Positions 5,974 through 14,200 of a DNA stretch of 29,313 nucleotides are shown here, one piece after another (the stretch's first letter is position 1; each line of letters opens with the position of its first letter). This DNA comes from Clostridiales bacterium (lineage in GTDB: Bacteria > Bacillota > Clostridia > Oscillospirales > Acutalibacteraceae). The position numbers and the translations under genes were made by a program. The notes beneath the pieces are model-generated. The model worked only from the letters and a program-made list of their open reading frames with translations, was not told the origin of the DNA and did not search any database. The stretch spans positions 43,973 through 73,285 of the forward strand of contig JAHZIE010000004.1 in assembly GCA_019419895.1 (NCBI GenBank), written 5' to 3'.

Positions 5974-7560
5974 ATGGAATCTGATAGAGAAACCTTACAG
6001 ATTGAAGTGGTCGCAGAAAATGCTGACCGGAGCGGCGTCTATTTTACGGTCTTAGACCTTCCTGCCATGGGCGGGCGGATTTGGGATGCACTCCAGAGGC
6101 TCCGGTCTACAGCGACTCCGGAACGTCCTTTCGATGTGAGCATCCGGGAAAGCCCGAAGCTCCCAGAGCTGGCCGGTATTACTCTGATCGCTCCCACGCT
6201 CCCAGAGCTAAACTTTTTTGCCCGCCGCTTGGCATTTATGCCGGATGAGGACATTCTGCTTTTGAAGGGCGTGTTTCTCCAGAGGCTGGAGGCTGGTCGG
6301 TATGAGAACGGAATCCCCATGAAGGAATTGATCAACCTGACCTATGGACTGGATACCGTCATGATCGCTTCGAATGTCGGTGACGATGAAGCCCTGGGGC
6401 GGTTTGTTGTCGAGAATGAGCTGAATGAAGATGTAAACGCCATCCCGGAGTCCTCCCTCTATCTGCTGGATCAGGCGCAGATTGGAAGACTGCAGAGAAA
6501 AAATGATGGCGGCGTGTTCGTGGATGGCTGCTACGTGGTAGCCGGGGAATACGAGCTGGCCGAGATTTATGATGGAACCCATCTGCCGGAAACAAAAGAA
6601 GAACCGGAGGATGCGGTATTCCAGCTTTTGGTCGCTCAGACTCCCATGGATGATCCAGAGGAAACCATTGGAAGTGTCGAGTGGATCAGCCTGCCCATCT
6701 CGCCGGAAAAGGCAGCGCAGATCGCTCATGCCCATAACGAGATGTGCATGGAAGACTGCGTTTATTACGACATGGATTCCGCCATCCCACAGATTGATAA
6801 CCAGGTCTACAGTAACATGGATCACTTCGCCCGGTTGAACCAGATCGCCATGCAGTATCAGGCCATGTCCGAACCGGATCAGATCAAATACAAGGCGGTG
6901 CTGGAGGCCGAGCCGCACCTGACGATGGAAAAGGCATTGGAGCTTGCCGCTCATCTTCCAGAGTATGAATTCACGCCTTTGCCCTGTGATGAGGCGGACT
7001 TTTTCAAAGAGTATCTGGCTCATCACCTGGACACCCGCATGGATCGAAGGTGGCTGTCCACCATTGCAACGCAGGCCGAAGGAGCCAGATTGCTGCAGAA
7101 GCTGGGCGCAACACAGACAGAATACGGAATCCTATCGGCTCCTGGGCATTCCCTGTATGAATTGGTTCCCTATGGGGAGCCGTCCAGGGAACTATCCGCC
7201 CAGGCACTGACCGATGAAAAGCTGGAGGTGGTGGAGGTGCTTGGACAGACCGCCCTGTTTACCAATGGCCGAGTTACCGAGCAGGAGCTTCCGGATGGGC
7301 TTTACCGCTATGACCTGCGGGAAGGAGAAAATCTGGCTTTTGCCACCATCGAAAGGAACGTGGCGGCAAATCACGCTGGTACGATTCTGACCAAAGCGCC
7401 GCTGGATTTTGGCGGCCAGGAATATCTCGTCTTTGATGAGGATACCAGCCCGAACTTCCTGGGCTATGACCTGACACCGGAGGAATTCCTGCAAACGGAT
7501 TTCACCCAGACGGATGCCCAGGAGGAAGACTCTGCCCCGCAGATGGGAGGAATACAGTAA
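5974..7560 (+). CDS. ardA: ArdA-type antirestriction protein with C-terminal LPD28-like domain
   Basis: A 528-residue, strongly acidic protein. ArdA proteins mimic B-form DNA and block type I restriction enzymes soon after DNA enters a recipient. ArdA-like signatures are seen at about residues 100-160 (PMKELINLTYGLDTVMIASN, then DDEALGRFVVENEL) and again at about 215-325 (EWISLPISPEKAAQIA, then DNQVYSNMDHFARLNQIA), suggesting a duplicated or extended ArdA. The last 110 residues (LFTNGRV, LYRYDLREGE, NHAGTILTKAPLDFG, NFLGYDLTPEEFL) fit the LPD28 domain of large mobile-element proteins. The ATG is 8 nt after GGAG. It ends SAPQMGGIQ, a member of the shared tail group. The next gene starts within its stop codon. 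Confidence 0.75.
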   Translation: MESDRETLQIEVVAENADRSGVYFTVLDLPAMGGRIWDALQRLRSTATPERPFDVSIRESPKLPELAGITLIAPTLPELNFFARRLAFMPDEDILLLKGVFLQRLEAGRYENGIPMKELINLTYGLDTVMIASNVGDDEALGRFVVENELNEDVNAIPESSLYLLDQAQIGRLQRKNDGGVFVDGCYVVAGEYELAEIYDGTHLPETKEEPEDAVFQLLVAQTPMDDPEETIGSVEWISLPISPEKAAQIAHAHNEMCMEDCVYYDMDSAIPQIDNQVYSNMDHFARLNQIAMQYQAMSEPDQIKYKAVLEAEPHLTMEKALELAAHLPEYEFTPLPCDEADFFKEYLAHHLDTRMDRRWLSTIATQAEGARLLQKLGATQTEYGILSAPGHSLYELVPYGEPSRELSAQALTDEKLEVVEVLGQTALFTNGRVTEQELPDGLYRYDLREGENLAFATIERNVAANHAGTILTKAPLDFGGQEYLVFDEDTSPNFLGYDLTPEEFLQTDFTQTDAQEEDSAPQMGGIQ

Positions 7561-7763
7561 TGATGTTTGCTCTGGATTTTGTCCTGGGCCTGATCCTGGG
7601 AGCGGCGATTACCGCCCTGGCAGCCATGGCCCTGTTCAGTTATCGGGAATATCAGCGGGAAACCGCTGCGGAAATTGAAAAGCTGAGTAAGCGCCTGAAT
7701 GAAACACAGGCGATGATGAACCAAACAGAAATGGAGAGAAGGATTCATGGCAACAATCACTGA
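7560..7763 (+). CDS. Small single-span membrane protein
   Basis: A 67-residue protein with one hydrophobic segment at about residues 4-27 (FVLGLILGAAITALAAMALF) followed by a charged helix (YREYQRETAAEIEKLSKRLN onward) that could form a coiled coil in the cytoplasm. The ATG overlaps the previous stop (TAATG) and lies 9 nt after GGGAGG. It overlaps the next gene by 17 nt. The plan resembles DUF3789-like peptides but is longer. Its role is unknown; membrane anchoring of an accessory protein is a guess. Confidence 0.65.
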   Translation: MMFALDFVLGLILGAAITALAAMALFSYREYQRETAAEIEKLSKRLNETQAMMNQTEMERRIHGNNH

Positions 7764-8328
7764 AATCAAAGCCGAGCAGCTCCGGCATTCGGATACTCCG
7801 GAAGGGCTGATCCTTCAGGGCTGCGGCGGGGATCTGCAGGAATGGGTAACCGGCATCAATGACATGCTGACGGAGGAAAATATTCTGCTGGACGGGAGCC
7901 GGTTTGAACAGGCTTCTGTTTTTGAACATCAGGGCCTGACCAACCTGTTTCTCCCCTTTGACGATGTCAAGCTGGACATGGGAAAGCTGGCAATCTGGCG
8001 CTTGAACACCCGTGAGCAGTTCGGGAGCATGTGGTGTTCTGACTACGTGGATAACCGGCTGGGCGGCCCTTTGGAAGAAAACGCCCCGGCACAAAAGCCG
8101 GACTGCCCTCTCATTGGGCAGAACGGAAACATCTTTAACCTGATGGGGATTGCCAGCCGGACACTCAAGGAACATGGCATGGAGGAACAAGCCAGGGAAA
8201 TGCGGAGCCGCATTATGGAATCCGGCAGCTATGATAAGGCCCTGGTAATTATCGGAGACTATGTCAATATCACTTCTATCGATGAAACGGATGAGGATTT
8301 CGAGGAAGGGATGGACATGGACTTATAA
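7747..8328 (+). CDS. ICE-associated protein of unknown function
   Basis: A 193-residue soluble protein of a type I have seen recurring in Clostridial conjugative elements. Its most distinctive part is about residues 118-175: a PLIGQNGNIFNLMGIASRTL segment, then a helical region and YDKALVIIGDYVNI. The N-terminal half includes WVTGINDMLTEENILLDGSRFE and a predicted beta region. No catalytic signature is visible. It ends EEGMDMDL after a run of acidic residues, again the shared tail. It starts inside the preceding membrane-protein gene, so the two are coupled, and is followed by the tiny DUF3789 gene. Confidence 0.75.
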   Translation: MATITEIKAEQLRHSDTPEGLILQGCGGDLQEWVTGINDMLTEENILLDGSRFEQASVFEHQGLTNLFLPFDDVKLDMGKLAIWRLNTREQFGSMWCSDYVDNRLGGPLEENAPAQKPDCPLIGQNGNIFNLMGIASRTLKEHGMEEQAREMRSRIMESGSYDKALVIIGDYVNITSIDETDEDFEEGMDMDL

Positions 8329-8359
8329 ACCATTTGAAAGGAAGGAGAGGTGAAGAAAG

Positions 8360-8467
8360 ATGGCTGCATTTTTATCTGGAACTGTGGTTGGAGGGATCAT
8401 GGGGATTGTGATTTTATGCCTCTGCCAAGCGGCATCCCGTGCTGACCGGGAAATGCCAAAACTTTAA
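8360..8467 (+). CDS. DUF3789-type membrane micropeptide
   Basis: A 35-residue peptide, MAAFLSGTVVGGIMGIVILC at its start, then LCQAASRADREMPKL. It is a single glycine-rich membrane span followed by a short polar tail with the CQAASRAD signature that I associate with DUF3789, a micropeptide family from Firmicute mobile elements. A purine-rich site (GGAGAGG) lies about 9 nt upstream of the ATG. It is followed by an intrinsic terminator. Function unknown. Confidence 0.7.
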   Translation: MAAFLSGTVVGGIMGIVILCLCQAASRADREMPKL

Positions 8468-8483
8468 GTATCGCTAAAATTAC

Positions 8484-8527
8484 GCCGGTATCAATCGCCC
8501 TTTAAGACGGTTGGTACCGGCTTTTTT
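8484..8527 (+). terminator. Intrinsic terminator before the Dam-type methylase
   Basis: A 14-nt arm (8484-8497, GCCGGTATCAATCG) pairs with 8508-8521 (CGGTTGGTACCGGC) with two G-U type pairs and is followed by six T (8522-8527). The T run lies 39 nt before the proposed methylase start. Confidence 0.85.
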
Positions 8528-8566
8528 GCTTTCCGGGCGGTTGGTGCCACCAAGGAGGTGGTGAAT

Positions 8567-9538
8567 ATCAAAACACCTGTGAGCTGGGTGGGCAATAAAA
8601 CGTCCATCCTCCACATTCTCTATGCGCTGTTCCCGATCCGCTATGAGCGGTATATCGAACCCTTCGGCGGCTCCGGCGCAGTGCTGTTAGGCAAGGCTGA
8701 GCCGGATAAATTCGAGGTTTACAACGACTACAATGGGAACCTGGTGAACCTGTTCCGCTGTATGCGTGACCGGCCTCTCTCCTTTATCCGGGAGCTGGGC
8801 TTTCTGCCCTTAAACGCCAGGGATGACTTTCTGGTCTTAAAGAAGTTCTTCCAGAAGGAAGAATTCACCGATGAATTCTTAAATCAGGAGCTGGATCTGA
8901 CCACGATTGTCTTGCCGGAGATCAAGGCGGAGGAAATCCGGGAGCTGTATAAAAAGGCCATGCATGATTATGACCTGCGCCGTGCGGTGATGTTCCTAAA
9001 ACTCATCCGCTACAGCTATTCCAGTTCAGGAAAGAGCTTCGCCTGCCAGCCCTTCTCCGTCCGGAGCCTGTTCGGGCTGATCCAGGATTTCAGCATCCGC
9101 ATGGAGAACGCTGTCATCGAAAATCAGGACTTTGAAGTGCTGATCAGCCATTATGACCGTCCGGATGCCTTCTTTTACTGTGATCCGCCTTATTTCAGCA
9201 GCGAGTATGTGTATGAGTGCGGATTTACCTGGGAGGATCATGTGCGTCTCCAAAACACCCTGGCGGATGCGAAAGGCAAATGGCTGGTGTCCTACAACGA
9301 CTGCCCGGAAATCCGGGATCTGTATCGGGGATCGGAATTCTTTGATTTTAAGCGTATCCACTCCATGGTGCAGAAATATGAGGCGGGCAAGGAATTCCCG
9401 GAGCTGCTCATCGGCAACTATGACCTGTATGAGAGGGAGCGCCGGAAACCGCATCAGATGACGCTGTTTTCCGATCCCAGCTTCGATTACGAAAAAACCT
9501 TAAAGGAGTGTATCATATCATGCAAGAAAAAATCGTAA
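8567..9538 (+). CDS. Dam-type DNA adenine-N6 methyltransferase (D12 class)
   Basis: A protein of about 323 residues that would methylate adenine N6 in a specific DNA sequence using S-adenosylmethionine. The N-terminal WVGNKTSIL and EPFGGSGAVLLGK (AdoMet motif I) and the catalytic DPPY (about residues 206-209, in FFYCDPPYFSSEY) are intact and in the order of D12-class enzymes. No restriction endonuclease is adjacent, so it is probably an orphan enzyme protecting the element from recipient restriction. The start is unusual: AAGGAGG (8552-8558) is followed after 8 nt by AUC 8567, while GTG 8558 and GTG 8561 overlap or abut the ribosome site. I annotate AUC as the likely start, with GTG 8561 as the alternative. 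Confidence 0.88.
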   Translation: MKTPVSWVGNKTSILHILYALFPIRYERYIEPFGGSGAVLLGKAEPDKFEVYNDYNGNLVNLFRCMRDRPLSFIRELGFLPLNARDDFLVLKKFFQKEEFTDEFLNQELDLTTIVLPEIKAEEIRELYKKAMHDYDLRRAVMFLKLIRYSYSSSGKSFACQPFSVRSLFGLIQDFSIRMENAVIENQDFEVLISHYDRPDAFFYCDPPYFSSEYVYECGFTWEDHVRLQNTLADAKGKWLVSYNDCPEIRDLYRGSEFFDFKRIHSMVQKYEAGKEFPELLIGNYDLYERERRKPHQMTLFSDPSFDYEKTLKECIISCKKKS

Positions 9539-9738
9539 AGGGATTTATTTTCATGCCTGTACCCGCCGATCTGTTCATGGCCTCCGGCATCGAGCCGCTG
9601 TCGCTGCTTCGTTACTCCGCCTCGGAGGGCCGGATCGTCATTGAAGTGATGGATGGCATGGAAGACGATATCGCCTGCGATGGCGATTGTGAGAACTGCC
9701 CTCATGCGGATGCTTGCGAGGAAAGTGAGGTGTTCTGA
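9520..9738 (+). CDS. Small Cys-rich protein, possible metal-binding partner of AbrB
   Basis: A 72-residue protein overlapping the 3' end of the methylase gene. The first half (VKGFIFMPVPADLFMASGIE) resembles the short beta-hairpin start of AbrB-type proteins. The second half is acidic and contains C-x3-C-x2-C-x5-C (CDGDCENCPHADAC), a possible Zn or Fe-S site. ATG 9520 lies 12 nt after AAAGGAG; GTG 9508 abuts that site. Its stop overlaps the first codon of the AbrB-like gene, so the two are probably made together. Confidence 0.65.
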   Translation: MQEKIVKGFIFMPVPADLFMASGIEPLSLLRYSASEGRIVIEVMDGMEDDIACDGDCENCPHADACEESEVF

Positions 9739-10037
9739 TGGGGCCGATGTACCGTGTCCTCGGTAAACGGGGGCGCATTACCATCCCCTTTGAAATCCGC
9801 AAGCGTGTGGGCTTTGCCTACAATGATATTCTGTCCTTTACCGAGCAGGATGACCGCACCGTGGTGGTAAAACGGGAAAAGATCTGCGATGAGTGCAAGG
9901 CGAAGGAACGGGCCAGGGATGATGAGGTATCGCTGTTGGAATTCCTAAACAGTCTTACCCCGGAGGAACAGCATGCGGCCCTGATCCATCTGTCCGTCAA
10001 ATGGGCGGAGAAAAAGGGCGGTGATTTTTATGGATAG
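9738..10037 (+). CDS. AbrB/SpoVT-type DNA-binding protein
   Basis: A 99-residue protein whose N-terminal 45 residues (YRVLGKRGRITIPFEIRKRV, then DILSFTEQDDRTVVVKRE) match the swapped-hairpin DNA-binding domain of the AbrB/MazE/SpoVT family, which acts as a dimer. A CDEC pair follows at about residue 53, and the C-terminus is an acidic then amphipathic helix (LLEFLNSLTPEEQHAALIHL). It is probably a transcriptional regulator of the element or the antitoxin-like half of a pair with the preceding Cys-rich protein; no toxin-like gene is adjacent. It overlaps both neighbours by one and eight nt. Confidence 0.8.
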   Translation: MGPMYRVLGKRGRITIPFEIRKRVGFAYNDILSFTEQDDRTVVVKREKICDECKAKERARDDEVSLLEFLNSLTPEEQHAALIHLSVKWAEKKGGDFYG

Positions 10038-10764
10038 CCGACAGCCCCTCTACCGCCATTCTCTGAAGGAGGCTGTCCGGCATGAGGAAAAAGATCTCTG
10101 GCGGGAAAGTTATAAGATCAACTGCGACTGCGCCAGGGCTATCGAGCGGATCATTGCCGAAAACTATGATGGCAAGAAACTGGGGCCGGATCTGGCGGAG
10201 CCGATCATCCAGCAGTATGGCTTCAACCGTGTGAACTGGGTGCTGGCCAATACCGTACAGCAGAAAAAAGAAGATGGCCGTATCTCCCCGGAAAACCGGC
10301 AATGGGCAGAAACCTTCCCGATTCCCCAGGAGGAGCATAACTGGCAGTTTGAAGTAAGTTCCCATCCGGGGCTGACGGATCTGTTCATAGGCGATGTGCG
10401 AAAGGCATGGCAGGCCCTGGGCCTGTTTACCGCCGCCCACTGTGTGGAGAACAGCCAGAATCAGGACTATACCGGGAAACTGCTGGTGCTGAACCCTCAT
10501 ATTCTGGGCAGCGCCTACCAGACACCGGAGCGTCAGCTCTTCCTTGCCAAGGATGGATGGGGATGCATCCCCGGCGCTCCCAGGCAGACGGTGTTCGGGA
10601 GATTCTTAAGCGAGGAAAAGGATCAGATTACCTTTTTCAACCGCTCCGATTTTATCGGAGTCCTGAGCGCAGAATATCTGCCGGATTGGGCGAAGGAAAA
10701 ACTTGCGGCAATGGAGGTGCCGGAGACGGAGGAAATCCCGTCCGATGGCATGACTTTGCAATAA
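10030..10764 (+). CDS. DUF3849 domain protein
   Basis: A 244-residue protein whose first 110 residues fit DUF3849, found in accessory proteins of Clostridial conjugative elements: LYRHSLKEAVRHEEKDLWRE, then INCDCARAIERIIAENYDGK, then FNRVNWVLANTVQ. The remainder (about 120-230) contains an ICE-type segment around YTGKLLVLNPHILGSAYQTP and a strand-rich FFNRSDFIGVL part. The biochemical role is unknown. ATG 10030 is preferred over GTG 10021. It ends EIPSDGMTLQ, one of six proteins with the GMT version of the shared tail (one of these reads DMT). Confidence 0.8.
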   Translation: MDSRQPLYRHSLKEAVRHEEKDLWRESYKINCDCARAIERIIAENYDGKKLGPDLAEPIIQQYGFNRVNWVLANTVQQKKEDGRISPENRQWAETFPIPQEEHNWQFEVSSHPGLTDLFIGDVRKAWQALGLFTAAHCVENSQNQDYTGKLLVLNPHILGSAYQTPERQLFLAKDGWGCIPGAPRQTVFGRFLSEEKDQITFFNRSDFIGVLSAEYLPDWAKEKLAAMEVPETEEIPSDGMTLQ

Positions 10765-10783
10765 ATCAAACAGGAGGAAAACC

Positions 10784-11158
10784 ATGGCAACGAAACAATC
10801 AGAAAATGGGCAGAAGAAAAAAGCCCCGGCCTTCAGCGCCAAGATCGATGCCCTGTGCGACACCGGCTCCAGCACCAAGGCGTTTGCCAGTGTCTGCATT
10901 TCCGGGCGCTTTGTTGTCCGTGACATTGCGGTGATGGAGGGCAAGAACGGACTCTTTGCCCGGATGCCGTGCCGCTCCTACCAGGACAGGCACGGAAACA
11001 CCCACTATTCGGACACCTTCTTCCCGCTGAACGCAAATGACCGCACTGCCATCAATGAGGCGGTTCTGTCCGCCTATCAGCAGGAGCTGGAACAGAGCGA
11101 GGCGGAAGGGCTGGACGAAAGCGAGGACGCATCCGAAGGGATGACTCCTCAAATGTAA
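10784..11158 (+). CDS. SpoVG-family protein
   Basis: A 124-residue protein with a SpoVG core at about residues 15-95: STKAFASVCISGRFVVRDIA, then EGKNGLFARMPCRSY and TFFPLNANDRTAINEAVLSA. SpoVG proteins are small nucleic-acid-binding regulators affecting division, sporulation and virulence. This version has an extra basic N-terminus and an acidic C-terminal extension ending EDASEGMTPQM, the shared tail, which chromosomal SpoVG normally lacks. The ATG is 6 nt after AGGAGG. It is likely a regulator made by the element or delivered with it; the latter is inference from the tail. A small hairpin (11163-11178) follows directly. Confidence 0.82.
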   Translation: MATKQSENGQKKKAPAFSAKIDALCDTGSSTKAFASVCISGRFVVRDIAVMEGKNGLFARMPCRSYQDRHGNTHYSDTFFPLNANDRTAINEAVLSAYQQELEQSEAEGLDESEDASEGMTPQM

Positions 11159-11162
11159 AGTG

Positions 11163-11178
11163 GCCGGAGTATTCCGGC
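11163..11178. other. Short perfect hairpin after the spoVG-like gene
   Basis: GCCGGA and TCCGGC are perfect complements around a 4-nt loop (GTAT). No T run follows, so it is probably an mRNA 3'-end stabilising hairpin rather than a terminator. Confidence 0.4.
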
Positions 11179-11215
11179 AAAGTGCATAACGAAAACTGAA
11201 TCAGGCAGCATGGAG

Positions 11216-11243
11216 GGATACATCTGCGGATGCGTCCTTTTTT
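11216..11243 (+). terminator. Intrinsic terminator before the adhesin gene
   Basis: GGATACATC (11216-11224) pairs with GATGCGTCC (11229-11237) with one G-U pair and one mismatch, followed by six T (11238-11243). The T run ends 25 nt before the adhesin start at 11269, with AAGGAGG in between. Confidence 0.7.
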
Positions 11244-11268
11244 GTTTGCCAACAAGGAGGAAAAATCA

Positions 11269-14200
11269 ATGTCGAAAACAAGCGTTTTCAAGAGGGGCCT
11301 CACCGCATTTATGGCGATGCTTCTGTGCCTCTCCAGTTTTATCGGTCTTGGAACGACCACTGCCTATGCCGCTGGCGAGCAGGCGGAGGTCTATATGATC
11401 TCTTTCCCCCGTGACGGGGATGCCAACTATGGCGGCGATTGGGGCCATCCGAACCTCCACTATATGAATGGCTGGACAAGTGGAAGTTCCAACAAGACAA
11501 CGATCCGGGCCATGGGTTCCTATACGGGAATCGCCTGCTACTGCATCGAGCCTGGTGTCACACAGAACACCGGGGATGTGCTGACCAAGTGGGATGAGAA
11601 CTTTTGGGATAACTATCCCTCGAATCTCAACAGCACCATCTCGCCGGATGAGATCAAGACCTTTATTGGCCGAATCTTTCAGTATGGCTATACCGGCAAC
11701 ATCTCTCTGGACTGGCGCAGCCAGAATGCAGGTGCGGATAACCTTTCACATCTGATCGCTACCCAGCTCCTCGTCTGGGAAACCGTGGTCGGAGAACGGG
11801 ATTCCAACTTCCAGAAGGTGGACACCGGCGGTTATGACGCAGTGCTGGATCAGATCAGCACCGGTCATCCGCTGTATAACCAGATCATGAGCTACTACAA
11901 CAGCATGGCCACAAACGTACAGAATCACACTAAGCTGCCCAGCTTCATGAGCAAGAGCGCAGACAGCGCCCAGACCTTTGAGTTTGAATGGGATGGCAGC
12001 CAGTACAAGGCGGTTCTCACCGATGAAAACAACGTGGTGGGATCGTTCAGCTTCTCTGCCAGTGAGTCCGGCGTCAATTGCTCGGTGGAGGGTAACCAGC
12101 TCGTCATCACAGCAGCCGAAGCGCCCAGTGAGTTCATGACCATCACCGCCTATAAGGAGGCCACCCGCTATGGCGTGATTACCTGGACGGATGGAAACGT
12201 GGGCGGCGGTGTTCAGGACGTGGCTACGTTTGCCGAAACGGTCAGCGATTCCGTCCAGGGTTTTGTGAACCTGAAAGTAAGCTACGGTTCCGCCAAGATC
12301 ATTAAGACCTCTGAGGATGGCATCGTGGAGGGCCTCTCTTTCCAGATCACAGGGAATGGCGTAGACCAGACCGTCCAGACTGGCCCGAATGGAGAGATCC
12401 AGATCGATAACCTGAAGCCTGGGGATTACACCATCACTGAGCTGTCAGAAGACCGCTATGTGCCGCAGGATTCCCAGACCGTGACGGTTTATGCCGGTCA
12501 GGTGGCCACTGTGGAATTCTCCAATATCCTGAAGAAATTCACGGTTGAGCTTACCAAGAGCGACAGTGAAAAGGGCGAGGCCCAGGGCGATGCAACCCTC
12601 GCCGGAGCCAAGTATGGCCTTTACAATGGAGAGGATCTTGTGGACACCTATACCACCGATGAAAATGGCTCCTTTACGACAGCGGAGTACATTTGCGGCC
12701 CTGACTGGACGATCCGTGAGATCGAGCCAAGCCCTGGCTACCTGCTGGATGAAACCGTCCATGAGGTGGGTGCTGATGCCGGGAACTTTACTATCGAGCA
12801 TAACACCATCCCGGTAGGCGTAGGCGAAGATGTGATCAAGGGCGATATTGCCATCATCAAACATACCGATGACGGCAGCACTCAGATCGAGACACCGGAG
12901 GAAGGGGCTGAATTCCAGATTTACCTGAAGTCAGCAGGCAGCTACGATGCCGCCGATCCGGACGAGAGGGATATCCTGACCTGCGATGCCGATGGCTTCG
13001 CGCAGAGCAAGAAGCTCCCCTATGGGGAATATGTTGTGGAGCAGACCAAGGGCTGGGATGGCACCGAGTATATGCCGGCCTTTACGGTCACGATCAACGA
13101 ACATGGAAAGACCTATAAGTATCTCATCAACAACGCCGAGTTTGAAGCCTACCTGAAGATTGTCAAGGTGGATGCGGAAACGGGAGAAACCATTCCCTAC
13201 GCTGGGGCTACCTTTGAAATCTACGATCCCGATGGCAACCTGGTCACCATGACCACCACCTATCCGGAGGTACAGGAGCATACCCAGTTTGTAACCAATG
13301 AGGAAGGTTGGCTCATCACGCCGGAGGTACTTCCCTTTGGCGAGGGCTATTCTATCGTTGAAGTCGAAGCGCCCTACGGATATGTCCTGAATTCCGATCC
13401 TGTGTTCTTTGATGTGACACCGGAGAACGCAGTCAGCGAAGATGGCATTGTCCTGGTCATTGCGGAGAAAGAAAACGCCCCGCAGAAAGGAACCATTACC
13501 ATCGAGAAAACCGGCGAGGTGTTCTCTTCCGTGGAGATTCAGGAAGGAAAGCTGCAGGATCGGTATAAGCCGATTTACGCAGAGTCCGGGCTGGAAGGGG
13601 CCGAGTTTGAGATCCGGGCTGCGGAGGACATTGTTACACCGGATGGCACCCTCCGTTACAGCGCAGGCGAGGTTGTGGATACCCTGACCACTTCGGCGGA
13701 TGGTACTGCTACCAGCACGGAACTGTACCTGGGCAAATACGAAATCGTGGAAACCAAAGCGCCTTATGGCATGGTACTGAATGAGGAACCCATTTCTGTG
13801 GAGCTTGAGTACGCCGGACAGGAAGTGGCGGTCACCAGCACCTCCGTCTCCATCTACAATGAGCGCCAGAAAGTCCTGGTGAAGCTCTATAAGGATCTGG
13901 AGAAGGATGAACTGTTCGAGATCGGCACCGGCGATGAGATCCTCAATGTTTACTTCGCCCTCTACGCATCCGAAGACCTGACTGCCGCCGATGGCACGAC
14001 TATCCCGAAGGATGGCCTGATTGAGATCGCTGGCGTACAGGCGGACGGTACCCTGACCTTCTCGGCAGACCTGCCCATTGGCTCCTACTATGTGAAGGAA
14101 TACTCCACCAACGAGCATTACCTGATTTCTGAGGAAACCTATCCGGTGGTCTTTGAGTATGGCGGCGAGGACACCGCTGTGGTGGAGATCGTGGTCAATG

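Noticed and set aside
6208..7026. A 272-codon minus-strand frame opposite the ArdA gene
   Set aside because: No ribosome site or domain; it lies within a well-supported + strand gene and fits a codon-bias shadow.
10606..10944. A 112-codon minus-strand frame across the DUF3849 and SpoVG genes
   Set aside because: It crosses a gene boundary with a good + strand ribosome site and has no domain of its own.
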